Assembly: GCF_002959895.1 (NCBI RefSeq)
Contig: NZ_PPDD01000012.1
Location: 62,001 to 126,000 of the forward strand
Direction: 5' to 3'
Source: Veillonella infantium
GTDB lineage: Bacteria > Bacillota > Negativicutes > Veillonellales > Veillonellaceae
DNA length: 64,000 bases
The position numbers and the translations under genes were made by a program. Positions 1 through 7,798 of this stretch are shown here, one piece after another. Each line of letters opens with the position of its first letter. The stretch's first letter is position 1. Below the pieces are notes generated by a model. It searched no databases. It saw nothing but the letters and a program-made list of their open reading frames with translations, and was not told the origin of the DNA.

Positions 1-7
1 GAAAGAT

Positions 8-496
8 ATGAATATATTAATACGAAAAGCGACAACTGCTGATTTAGATTTAGTGACACGTATAGAAGCAACTTGCTTTCCTCCTGCTGAAGCGGCACCT
101 CGTGAGGCATTTAAGGAGCGCTTAGACCATTATGCAGGTCAGTTTTTAATTGCCTTTGACGGCGATACACCGATTGGTTTTATCGATGGATTTGTAACGG
201 ATGATGAAATCTTAACGGATGAGATGTTCGCTGATGCTTCTTTGCATAACCCTAACGGCGCATGGCAGATGATATTTGGTTTAAATACGATGCCAGAATA
301 CCGCAATCGTGGTGTAGGTGGTCAGTTAATTGAGGCATTTATCGACCTTGCGAGAGAGGAAAACCGTAAGGGTGTAATTCTAACCTGCAAGGAAGAAAAG
401 ATTCCCTATTACGCCAAGTTTGGTTTTCTAAATGAAGGCGAGTCTGAGTCTGATCATGGTGGTGCCAAATGGTATCAAATGCGGATTGTATTTTAG
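8..496 (+). CDS. GNAT family N-acetyltransferase
   Basis: This 162-residue protein has the GNAT fold, which transfers an acetyl group from acetyl-CoA to an amine; the substrate cannot be told from sequence. The acetyl-CoA site is seen as MPEYRNRGVGGQLIEAF (motif A, R/Q-x-x-G-x-G/A), preceded by beta-strand residues around WQMIFGLNT. The C-terminus has the usual GVILTCKEEKIPYYAKFGF block (motif B, Y-x-K-x-G-F). The length is that of a single-domain GNAT of the arylalkylamine type. The start lies 7 bases into the window behind GAAAGAT, so its promoter and any upstream partner are outside. A hairpin terminator follows. Confidence 0.9.
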   Translation: MNILIRKATTADLDLVTRIEATCFPPAEAAPREAFKERLDHYAGQFLIAFDGDTPIGFIDGFVTDDEILTDEMFADASLHNPNGAWQMIFGLNTMPEYRNRGVGGQLIEAFIDLAREENRKGVILTCKEEKIPYYAKFGFLNEGESESDHGGAKWYQMRIVF

Positions 497-570
497 GTGC
501 GTAGAAATGAGTAGGGATTAACTATTTATGGTTTTACAATAAAACTGAATATAATAGTTCCCATAAAAAG

Positions 571-612
571 AAGCTGAAATCTTTGCAGTGCATTGATTTC
601 AGCTTATTTTGT
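571..612 (+). terminator. Rho-independent terminator after the acetyltransferase
   Basis: AAGCTGAAATC (571-581) pairs with GATTTCAGCTT (595-605) across a 13-base loop and is followed by ATTTTG. The convergent metal-transport operon ends at 700, so it could serve both directions. Confidence 0.7.
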
Positions 613-699
613 TGGGAAAAATATTAAGTTTCTACAATTCATTTAATTAGACTATACGGATTTGCTTATCTTTATGTATTCCAAAATCCATATGGTTCA

Positions 700-1800
700 T
701 TAAATGATTTCTTTAACTTGTGCCACGCCTTTATCGGTCAGCATATAGTATCCATTTGTTACATACAACAAGCCTTGTTTCTTAAGGTGTAATGCGGCTT
801 GGTGTGTATAGTCTGGCTTCCAGTTCAAGTGTTCGTGAATGGTGCCGATACCGTTTTCGATGGCCGCCACAGGTGTATTCATATGGGTATAGATGTGGCA
901 GAGCATCATCGTTTCTCGATAGTGACGACGCAAGTGGCGTTGGCGAAGATAGGTTGCGATATAGCCCGTCTTTGGCGTACAAATCACGGCAATTAATAAA
1001 GCGACACCAATCGTCGTTGCGATAGCGCCTGCAATGGATACGTCTAGGGTGAAAGCGACTTCCGTACCGATGACGGCACAGATAATGCCGATGATGATAC
1101 TGCTAGTTAGCATGGCTTTCACAGAGTCCGTCCATAAATAAGCGATAACCGCAGGCCCAATCATGAGGCCAATAACGAGGATGGCGCCTACCGCTTGGAA
1201 GGAGGCCACAACGGTAAGGGATACCATGGTCATGAGCACGTAGTGGATGAGGGCGGGCATGAAGCCGAAAAGCCCTGCCAATAGTGGATCGAAGGTAGAG
1301 AGCTGCAATTCCTTGTAGAAGAGCATAACTAATACGAGGTTGATGACCGCTACCCCAAGGGAAATCCATAGTGATATAGGACCTAAGTCGATGCCGTTTA
1401 CAATCCATCTGTCGAATGGAGCGAACGCGATTTCCCCTAGAAGTGCCGTATCTACGTCAAGGTGTGCGTTGCCGCTATAGAGACTGACGAGGATGATGGC
1501 AATGGAAAAGAGGAGCGGAAAGATGATACCAATGGACGCGTCTTCGTTGACGAGGCCCGTGTTATGAACCATCTCTGTAAGCCATACCGTTCCTACGCCG
1601 ACTAAGGTTGCCCCTACTAGAAGCAAAGGTGAGTTTAAGTCTTCTGTTACAAAGAAAGCGAGCACGATGCCCAGGAATACTGTGTGCGTAATGGCGTCGG
1701 CCATCATAGACATGCGGCGCAACACGAGGAATACACCAGGGATAGCGCACGCGATGGATACTGCAATGGCGATGAGTAAAATCTCTGTATGTACTGTCAT
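700..1800 (-). CDS. Metal ABC transporter permease with C-terminal winged-helix-like extension
   Basis: This is the inner-membrane permease of a manganese/iron/zinc-type ABC importer (ABC-3 family, as TroD/MntD/SitD). About nine hydrophobic segments occupy residues 5-285. The protein is longer than most ABC-3 permeases (about 270-300). From about residue 298 it continues as a soluble domain (LCHIYTHMNTPVAAIENG ... HLKKQGLLYVTNGYYMLT) that looks like a DtxR-type winged helix. I chose ATG 1800 because it overlaps the stop of the preceding permease as ATGA (1797-1800), implying translational coupling; an in-frame upstream start at 1827 would overlap by 31 bases. It is the last gene of the operon. 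The metal is inferred, not shown. Confidence 0.88.
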   Translation of the reverse strand: MTVHTEILLIAIAVSIACAIPGVFLVLRRMSMMADAITHTVFLGIVLAFFVTEDLNSPLLLVGATLVGVGTVWLTEMVHNTGLVNEDASIGIIFPLLFSIAIILVSLYSGNAHLDVDTALLGEIAFAPFDRWIVNGIDLGPISLWISLGVAVINLVLVMLFYKELQLSTFDPLLAGLFGFMPALIHYVLMTMVSLTVVASFQAVGAILVIGLMIGPAVIAYLWTDSVKAMLTSSIIIGIICAVIGTEVAFTLDVSIAGAIATTIGVALLIAVICTPKTGYIATYLRQRHLRRHYRETMMLCHIYTHMNTPVAAIENGIGTIHEHLNWKPDYTHQAALHLKKQGLLYVTNGYYMLTDKGVAQVKEII

Positions 1801-2660
1801 GGGGCACCTCTTTTCCGGAATTGCCACAACATGCCTCTATTAGGTGCAAACATGAGGCTCAATAGTACGATAGCCGACAGAATGACGATGATCGCAGGTC
1901 CTGTAGGCAGTTTTTGCACTGTTGTGCTCCAAAGGGTACCGCCCATGGCAGACACCATGCCGAAACATCCTGCTAAGGTGCACATGGTACTTAGCTTGTT
2001 TGTCCACTGACGGGCCCCTACGGCTGGGGCAATGAGGAGAGAACTGATTAAGATAGCACCTACTGATTGAATGCCGATGATGATGGTCATGATCAATAGT
2101 GAACGATATAAAATGAGTGTAAAGGTGACGGGAATTTGCAATGTTTTCGCGTATTCTACATCGAAAGAGATGAGTTTTAGTTCTTTCCAAAATAAAGCTG
2201 TTAAAACGATAATGATGAGTGCTGCCGCCGATGTAATGTACACATCGCGGGCTAATATGGTGGCGGCCTGTCCAAATATAAATTTTGAAAGCCCCGCCTG
2301 ACCTGCATTGTTTAGACTTTGAAGGTAGGTGAGTAGAACCATACCAAGACCAAAGAAAGCAGATAGTATAGTAGCCAGAGCGCCATCGAATTTGATTTTG
2401 CTGTTTTCTACGGTGATGGTAATGAGCCACGCCGCAGTGATAGAGGACAGGGCGGCACCTATAATCAGTACTTCAATGTCTTTTATGCCGGTCAGCAAGA
2501 ACGCGATGACTATACCAGGTAGTGCCGCGTGGGAGAGGCCATCACCAATGAGGCTTTCCTTGCGCAGTACTGCAAAGGTGCCTGCAATACCACTGGCAAG
2601 GCCTAAGAGCGCTGTGCCGAGCAATACCATCTGCGTCGTGTAGGATTGGAGTATAGTCAT
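1797..2660 (-). CDS. Metal ABC transporter permease
   Basis: This 287-residue ABC-3 family permease (TroC/MntC/SitC type) is the second membrane subunit of the importer. The sequence is almost entirely hydrophobic helices, with the family pattern VLRKESLIGDGLSHAALPGIV near residues 32-52 and SVGAILISSLLIAPAVGA near 200-217. Both junctions are ATGA overlaps: its start with the stop of the ATPase gene, its stop with the start of the next permease. Two different permeases in one operon suggest a heterodimeric membrane channel, as in troABCD and sitABCD. Confidence 0.9.
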   Translation of the reverse strand: MTILQSYTTQMVLLGTALLGLASGIAGTFAVLRKESLIGDGLSHAALPGIVIAFLLTGIKDIEVLIIGAALSSITAAWLITITVENSKIKFDGALATILSAFFGLGMVLLTYLQSLNNAGQAGLSKFIFGQAATILARDVYITSAAALIIIVLTALFWKELKLISFDVEYAKTLQIPVTFTLILYRSLLIMTIIIGIQSVGAILISSLLIAPAVGARQWTNKLSTMCTLAGCFGMVSAMGGTLWSTTVQKLPTGPAIIVILSAIVLLSLMFAPNRGMLWQFRKRGAP

Positions 2661-3388
2661 ACAATCCTCCTCTTGCCGTAGGTGCGCTCGATGGCTTCGT
2701 CTGTAAAGGTCTCTGCCACAGGCCCGTAAGCAACAGTTTGCTTATTGACCATCGTTACCCAGTCGAAATACTGAGGCACCGTATTTAAATCGTGGTGAAC
2801 GACGATGACCGTTTTGCCCCGCGCTTTCATTTCTTGTAAAAGGGAGATAATAGCGTGCTCCGTCGTCTTATCGACGCCCTTGAAGGGCTCGTCCATGAGG
2901 TAAATATCTGCCTCTTGTACGAGGGCTCTCGCGAGGAATACACGTTGTTGTTGGCCCCCTGAAAGCTGACGGATTTGCCTATTTACATAGTCGCTCATGC
3001 CCATTTTTTCAATCATGGAGAGGGCGAGCTCCTTATCCTTTTTACTTGGTCGTTTGAACCAACCTAGATGACCATAGCGGCCCATCAGTACAACGTCTAA
3101 TACGGTAGTAGGAAAGTCCCAGTCTACGCTGCCGCTTTGAGGAACATAGGCAATTTTCTTGTAATCTGTTTTGTCCATCGCTAAGTGGTGGTCGATATAA
3201 AATTTAACACTACCTGAGATAACTGTTAATAGGCCTAACATGGCCTTTAATAATGTAGATTTACCGGCTCCATTAGGGCCGACGATGGCCGCTAAAGAGC
3301 CGATGGGTACCTTCATATCTACGTCCCATAATACGGGTTTTGTCGTATAGGCTACGGTCATATCTTCAACTTCAACGGCCCATTCCAT
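2657..3388 (-). CDS. Metal ABC transporter ATP-binding protein
   Basis: This 243-residue ATPase powers the adjacent metal permeases. Visible motifs are Walker A GPNGAGKST (about residues 38-46), the Q-loop in YVPQSGSVDWDFP, signature LSGGQQQR, Walker B DIYLMDEP and the H-loop VVHHD. The QSGSVDWDFP segment is typical of the manganese/iron (MntB/TroB) class. The start at 3388 lies 11 bases after the substrate-binding gene, with GGAGG just upstream. It sits between the binding protein and the permeases in a four-gene operon. Confidence 0.93.
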   Translation of the reverse strand: MEWAVEVEDMTVAYTTKPVLWDVDMKVPIGSLAAIVGPNGAGKSTLLKAMLGLLTVISGSVKFYIDHHLAMDKTDYKKIAYVPQSGSVDWDFPTTVLDVVLMGRYGHLGWFKRPSKKDKELALSMIEKMGMSDYVNRQIRQLSGGQQQRVFLARALVQEADIYLMDEPFKGVDKTTEHAIISLLQEMKARGKTVIVVHHDLNTVPQYFDWVTMVNKQTVAYGPVAETFTDEAIERTYGKRRIV

Positions 3389-3399
3389 GGAGACCTCCT

Positions 3400-4341
3400 T
3401 TATTTAAGTGCTTTAACAATTGTATCGATATTGGCTTTTACCATGCCGATATATGTGCCGCCTTCAGTGCCTTCAGAGCCGAGGGAGTCAGAGTATAATT
3501 CGCCACCAATGGCAACATTCCAGCCTTTAGCCTTAGCTGCTTCTTGAACGGCTTCAATTGTTTTGTGTGGTACGGAAGATTCTACGAAGATAGCTTTAAT
3601 TTTATGATCTACGATGTATTGCACAAGTTCATTTACATCTTGTGTGCCTGCCTCTGTAGCAGTACTTACACCTTGCAAACCTTTTACTTCAAAGCCATAA
3701 GCGCGAGCAAAATATTGGAATGCATCGTGAGCTGTTACAAGTACGCGGGATTCTTTTGGAATGGATTCTGCTTGTGCTTTGATATACGCATCAGTTTCAT
3801 CTAATTTTGTAAGATATGCATCATATCTTTTTTTGAAATCTTCTTTATGAGCTGGATCTGCTTTCGCAAGACCTTCATATACAGCTTTGGCAGCTAGTTT
3901 CCAGTTAGCTACATCGAACCAAATGTGAGGATCTTTTGTTTTTACCCCATCTTCTTCGTCAAAATCGAGTAGAGTGGCTGGATCAATAGCGTCAGATACG
4001 CGGATGGTAGCTTTATTTTGTTTTGTTAAATTGTCGAAAATAGAACCCATTTTACCTTCTAAGTGGATGCCGTTGTACACCACAACATCTGCCTTAGACA
4101 TAGTTGTTACATCGCCGGCGCTAGCTTGGTAGAGGTGTGGGTCTACACCTGGGCCCATAAGACCTTGTACAGATACATGGTCGCCGCCAATTTCTTTTAC
4201 TAAATCCGTTAACATTGTGGTTGTGGCAACGACGTTTAATTTTTTCTGACTATCTGGAGCGGTGTCTTTACCACAGCCTGCAAGGGCTAATAACATAAGT
4301 ACTAATGATAAGACAACTAATACGACTCGATTGAATTTCAT
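3400..4341 (-). CDS. Metal ABC transporter substrate-binding lipoprotein (TroA/MntA family)
   Basis: This 313-residue lipoprotein binds the metal outside the inner membrane and delivers it to the permease pair. The N-terminus is a lipoprotein signal with lipobox LALAGC (Cys at about residue 23). Family metal ligands are visible: GPGVDPHLYQ (first His), KDPHIWFD (second His), an acidic ligand in FVESSVPH and an Asp in LYSDSLG. The Glu/Asp-type third ligand and absence of a His-rich loop favour manganese or iron over zinc, and a separate znu locus exists at 48-51 kb. The promoter region (4342-4440) contains TAATGATAAT at 4409-4418, only a weak partial match to a Fur box. First gene of a four-gene operon. 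Confidence 0.9.
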   Translation of the reverse strand: MKFNRVVLVVLSLVLMLLALAGCGKDTAPDSQKKLNVVATTTMLTDLVKEIGGDHVSVQGLMGPGVDPHLYQASAGDVTTMSKADVVVYNGIHLEGKMGSIFDNLTKQNKATIRVSDAIDPATLLDFDEEDGVKTKDPHIWFDVANWKLAAKAVYEGLAKADPAHKEDFKKRYDAYLTKLDETDAYIKAQAESIPKESRVLVTAHDAFQYFARAYGFEVKGLQGVSTATEAGTQDVNELVQYIVDHKIKAIFVESSVPHKTIEAVQEAAKAKGWNVAIGGELYSDSLGSEGTEGGTYIGMVKANIDTIVKALK

Positions 4342-4504
4342 AATAAAACTCCTTTTTATAGTTAGTGAATTTAAAAACTTTAGTTATCTTGTTAATACAA
4401 AAATGATGTAATGATAATGTAGAAAAACCAATATAAATAATTAAGAATACATAATTAACAGATAAAATGCTTTGAAAAGGTGATTTACTACCCTGATTTA
4501 AACA

Positions 4505-4533
4505 GAAAACTAGCCGCTACTAACGTAGCGGCT
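4505..4533 (-). terminator. Terminator of the 31-codon mini-ORF
   Basis: AGCCGCTAC (4512-4520) and GTAGCGGCT (4525-4533) form a perfect 9-bp stem with a 4-base loop. On the minus strand AGTTTTCTGTTT follows it. It lies 39 bases past the stop of the small ORF at 4573-4668. Confidence 0.6.
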
Positions 4534-4572
4534 ATTGGCAGTTATACGTTCGTCTGCTAGGGTCATGATCCA

Positions 4573-4668
4573 TTAGTGGATGAGAGCTTGTAGATGGTTA
4601 GGCCCAACGAGGGCAACGATACCAAGTACCATCATGACCTTCATTTGAATACGCTTTCTACGTCTCAT
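4573..4668 (-). CDS. Small putative membrane peptide, 31 residues
   Basis: I do not recognise this gene. The minus strand carries a textbook ribosome site (AAAGGAGG, 5 bases before ATG at 4668) and an open frame reading MRRRKRIQMKVMMVLGIVAL then VGPNHLQALIH. The product is a very basic N-terminus followed by a hydrophobic stretch of about 12-14 residues, as in small single-pass peptides. A hairpin terminator lies 39 bases past the stop, so it has the parts of an independent transcription unit. It sits just upstream of the metal ABC operon on the same strand. It could also be a spurious frame inside a small RNA; conservation in related genomes would separate these. Confidence 0.5.
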   Translation of the reverse strand: MRRRKRIQMKVMMVLGIVALVGPNHLQALIH

Positions 4669-4853
4669 GATAAACCTCCTTTGTGTAGTTTTTGTCATAT
4701 CTACCTGATATGTTGTCAGTCCGAACAGTTATCTTGTATTCAATATATCATAAATGAGAAATTTTATCAATAAGAAAATGTTCTTTAAATATTCATCTTT
4801 ATTTAGTATGATATTATTCATAGACTCAAAATAATTATTTTAGGAGGCTTATT

Positions 4854-5231
4854 ATGAATAAATTATTCCGATTCACTGCGGCGGCTTTACTTGTTGCATC
4901 TTTTGGCGTATTAGGTAATTATACAGCTGATGCAGCTAAGTTCTTAGAATCTCCGCGCGAAGTGGAAATTGTAAAACCTGAGTTACCTGAGGTTCCTCAA
5001 ACAGCTACCGTAGCACCTAATATGCGCGTACGCTTTTTGATTGATAAAAAAGGGAATGTAAAAAACGTATTCGTAGAACGTTCCTCTGGTTATGCACCAG
5101 TTGATGAAGCAGTAAAAAAAGCTATTTTACAATGGAAATTTACACCTGCTATTGGTGTAGACCAAAAGGCTCATGAATCTATTATTGGAATGACAATTAC
5201 TCTACCTAAGAATGCTGTAACAGCTAAATAA
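4854..5231 (+). CDS. Small secreted TonB C-terminal domain protein
   Basis: This 125-residue protein has a signal peptide (hydrophobic residues 8-22, cleavage near ADAA) and then almost only a TonB-C domain: MRVRFLIDKKGNVKNVFVER, SSGYAPVDEAVKKAIL and WKFTPAI. Normal TonB has an N-terminal membrane anchor and a Pro-rich spacer before this domain, which touches TonB boxes of outer-membrane receptors. Here the anchor looks cleavable and the spacer is short (about residues 30-55). AGGAGG precedes the ATG. A paralogue follows 7 bases downstream, so the two are co-expressed. The role is inferred to be in the periplasm; true energy transduction is doubtful without an anchor. Confidence 0.82.
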   Translation: MNKLFRFTAAALLVASFGVLGNYTADAAKFLESPREVEIVKPELPEVPQTATVAPNMRVRFLIDKKGNVKNVFVERSSGYAPVDEAVKKAILQWKFTPAIGVDQKAHESIIGMTITLPKNAVTAK

Positions 5232-5238
5232 GGAGATA

Positions 5239-5589
5239 ATGATGAATAAAGTGTTGCGTTGTACTGTGTTAAGCGCATTGTTTGTAACTAGTATGGTAGC
5301 CTCTGTGTTGGCGGCTCCATTCCAATTGCCTGTAGCCATATCTACACCATCTGTAGATCAAATTAATATTGCTGGTTATGGCGATTCGATTCATAGTGCA
5401 GATGTGCGTTTTACCATTAATGAAGATGGTTCTGTAGGGGATATAGAGGTCGTAAAATCTAGTGGCGTTAGTGCTCTTGATGAAGCCCTTGTTGAAAAAA
5501 TTTCTACATGGCGTTTTACCCCTGCTACAGATTCCAATGGTAATCCAGTAGCATCTTCTAAAACTGAATATATTGATTTTAGAAATTAA
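5239..5589 (+). CDS. Small secreted TonB C-terminal domain protein (paralogue)
   Basis: This 116-residue protein resembles the preceding gene: a signal peptide ending near VLAAP, then a TonB-C domain with DVRFTINEDGSVGDIEVVKS, SSGVSALDEALVEKI and WRFTPATDSNG. AAGGAGAT precedes the ATG, 7 bases after the previous stop. The two proteins diverge outside the TonB-C signature, so the duplication is not recent. A terminator follows immediately. Like its neighbour it lacks the membrane anchor and spacer of a standard TonB. Confidence 0.82.
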   Translation: MMNKVLRCTVLSALFVTSMVASVLAAPFQLPVAISTPSVDQINIAGYGDSIHSADVRFTINEDGSVGDIEVVKSSGVSALDEALVEKISTWRFTPATDSNGNPVASSKTEYIDFRN

Positions 5590-5594
5590 TAGAA

Positions 5595-5625
5595 GGCACT
5601 CATTCATTGTATGGGTGCCTTTTTA
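5595..5625 (+). terminator. Terminator after the TonB-C pair
   Basis: GGCACTCAT (5595-5603) pairs with ATGGGTGCC (5611-5619), one G-T pair, followed by TTTTTAT. Confidence 0.85.
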
Positions 5626-5837
5626 TGTGCTGGTGAAAGTATTTTATGGCTCAATTATATCGGGTAAGTCGAGCTAAAAGTTGAATGGAGAAATATTAAA
5701 TATCATCGCTTATTTTGGAGTTATATATGTAGAATTTTTCAAATATATTTAAATGTGTATCCATAGCAACTGAAAATTACTTTCAAAATGATATAATAGA
5801 AACATAATCATCAATTAGCCCTTGGAGGTATACACAT

Positions 5838-7454
5838 ATGAATCCATTAAAACAAAAGCTAGACATTAACAATGAACGTTACAGAATTATTGTGTCCATT
5901 AAAGAAGATTATTTAGACGGCAAATTGTCCTTGGAAGAGGGCAATCGTATTTTAAAAGAAAAACTAGGCACTTGTACGCCTGATGAGTTTGCCTATGCTG
6001 AGCAAAGTTTAAAAGGTGTTTATAAGGATGAAGAAATCCTAGATAAGATGGATGACCTATTGAACTTGTTTGATGGCGTATTAGTTCGCGCAGAAAATGA
6101 GTATCCTGAAAATCATCCATTGTGGGTGTACTTAGAAGAAATCAATGCTGTTGAAAAGGTCGCTTTTGAAGCAGACGGACTATTAAAGCAAGAGAAGTTT
6201 ATCAAGAACCCTTGGCTTGGTATCTTTGATTCTTTAGCGCAATGGAGAACGCATTTGTCTCGTAAGCAAAATCAACTGTATCCAATGCTAGAGGATCATG
6301 GTTTTGATCGTCCAACACGTATTATGTGGACCTTTGATGACGGCGTACGCGATGCTATCTCTGCATCCTATGCTTTGCTACGGGAGGATAAATACGAAGA
6401 ATTCTTAGCGTCTGTACCAGAAACGTTAGAGAAGTTACGCGATTTGAACTCTAAAGAGTTGGAAGTACTATTGCCGACATCGTATAAATTGTTAAGCGAT
6501 GAAGAGTTTGTGCGCATGAGCAAAAATGACCATGAAATTGGTTACGCTATCATTAATCCGCCAGGTCTATATGTAGTGCCAGGCATCAATGATTCTGCAG
6601 CGCAACTAAATGCCAATAACTCCGGTCAAAACGGTGCTGTATCTAACGAGTTCCTAAACGATTTAGCAGGACTATTATCCAAATATGTGGGTCCTGTAGG
6701 CGGTGCAGCTGTAAATAAGGATGCTGTTCTAGATGTAGCCACTGGCAAATTAACATTGGAGCAGATCAATTTGTTATTCCGTCATCTTCCAGTAGATTTA
6801 TCCTATGTAGATGAAAATGAACTTGTTAAGTTCTACAGTGATACGCCACATCGCATTTTCCCTCGCAGTGCTAACGTTATTGGCCGTGAGGTGAAAAACT
6901 GTCATCCTGCGAAGTCTGTTCATGTAGTAGAAGAAATCGTAGAGAAATTCCGCTCTGGTGAACAAAGCCAAGCAGAATTTTGGATCAATAAACCAGGCTT
7001 GTTCATCTATGTTATCTATACGGCTGTGCGCGATGAAAATGGTAAATTCCGAGGCGTATTGGAAATGATGCAAGATTGTACGCATATCCGTGAGCTTGAA
7101 GGGTCCCGTACATTGTTGACTTGGGATAAAACTGATTTTGTAGGCGATAGTAGTAAAGAAAAATCTTTAGCTCAAGAGGCTGCAGAAGAGGTAGAGGAAG
7201 AACCATTAACAGCTGATGCAGATGGTCGATTCCATATCGATGCGAAGACTACGCTATCTAACTTAATCAAACAAAGTCCTGAAGTGGTAGATTATTTAAT
7301 TTCTTTGAACCCTAAGTTTGAGAAATTGAAAACTCCGATGGTAAAGGTTATGGCTAAGGTGGCAACCATCAAGATGATTGCGGAGCGCGGTGATTTTGAT
7401 ATAGATGATTTGATTGGTAAAATCGACGCATTTATTAACAAAAATAAGAAATAA
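5838..7454 (+). CDS. DUF438 / PAS / DUF1858 domain protein
   Basis: This 538-residue cytoplasmic protein has the DUF438 family architecture. The N-terminal helical DUF438 unit covers about residues 1-95, a helical region carrying AQWRTHLSRKQNQLYPMLED (about 135-155, the hemerythrin-like position in relatives) follows, a PAS-type sensor runs from about 312 to 425 (LPVDLSYVDENELVKFYSD ... IFPRSANVIGREVKNCHPAKS), and a DUF1858 module closes it (FHIDAKTTLSNLIKQSPEV, about 464-500). In the family the PAS unit is thought to bind a cofactor or small ligand in anaerobes; the signal is unknown. It is a single-gene unit with GGAGG before the ATG and a terminator after it. Confidence 0.85.
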   Translation: MNPLKQKLDINNERYRIIVSIKEDYLDGKLSLEEGNRILKEKLGTCTPDEFAYAEQSLKGVYKDEEILDKMDDLLNLFDGVLVRAENEYPENHPLWVYLEEINAVEKVAFEADGLLKQEKFIKNPWLGIFDSLAQWRTHLSRKQNQLYPMLEDHGFDRPTRIMWTFDDGVRDAISASYALLREDKYEEFLASVPETLEKLRDLNSKELEVLLPTSYKLLSDEEFVRMSKNDHEIGYAIINPPGLYVVPGINDSAAQLNANNSGQNGAVSNEFLNDLAGLLSKYVGPVGGAAVNKDAVLDVATGKLTLEQINLLFRHLPVDLSYVDENELVKFYSDTPHRIFPRSANVIGREVKNCHPAKSVHVVEEIVEKFRSGEQSQAEFWINKPGLFIYVIYTAVRDENGKFRGVLEMMQDCTHIRELEGSRTLLTWDKTDFVGDSSKEKSLAQEAAEEVEEEPLTADADGRFHIDAKTTLSNLIKQSPEVVDYLISLNPKFEKLKTPMVKVMAKVATIKMIAERGDFDIDDLIGKIDAFINKNKK

Positions 7455-7474
7455 TTAAACTTATACATATGAAA

Positions 7475-7510
7475 GAGGCGGGGTCGCATGACCTTGCCTC
7501 ATTTTATTTT
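7475..7510 (+). terminator. Terminator after the DUF438 gene
   Basis: GAGGCGGGGTC pairs with GACCTTGCCTC through G-T pairs, around a 4-base loop, and is followed by ATTTTATTTTG. Confidence 0.85.
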
Positions 7511-7679
7511 GTTATTAGTATTATGCAGTGACTATGAACATTGAATCATATGTTGTTTGCTTTGGTTGTAGCATTAAGCAATGATTGGTTATCAATTTTT
7601 GTTATCATAAATGTGTTGCACTAATTTGAAATAAACATACAATAATTTACTATTATTCATCTATTTTATGTATACAAAT

Positions 7680-7709
7680 TTGTTTGAAAAGGGTACAATA
7701 AAATATAAT
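7680..7709 (+). promoter_or_regulatory. Candidate sigma-A promoter of pckA
   Basis: TTGTTT (7680-7685), an 18-base spacer and TATAAT (7704-7709) lie about 90 bases before the chosen pckA start. The rest of 7511-7679 is AT-rich with no feature I can name. Confidence 0.5.
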
Positions 7710-7798
7710 GAAAGTATTTGCCGAGGCAGTATTTTCTTATCTTAAATTACTTTTACAAGAGAAATTACGTATATATTAAAGGTGAGGATCTGGATACT

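Noticed and set aside
4401-4420. Fur box upstream of the metal ABC operon (TAATGATAAT)
   Set aside because: Only about 11 of 19 consensus positions match, too few to call in AT-rich DNA.
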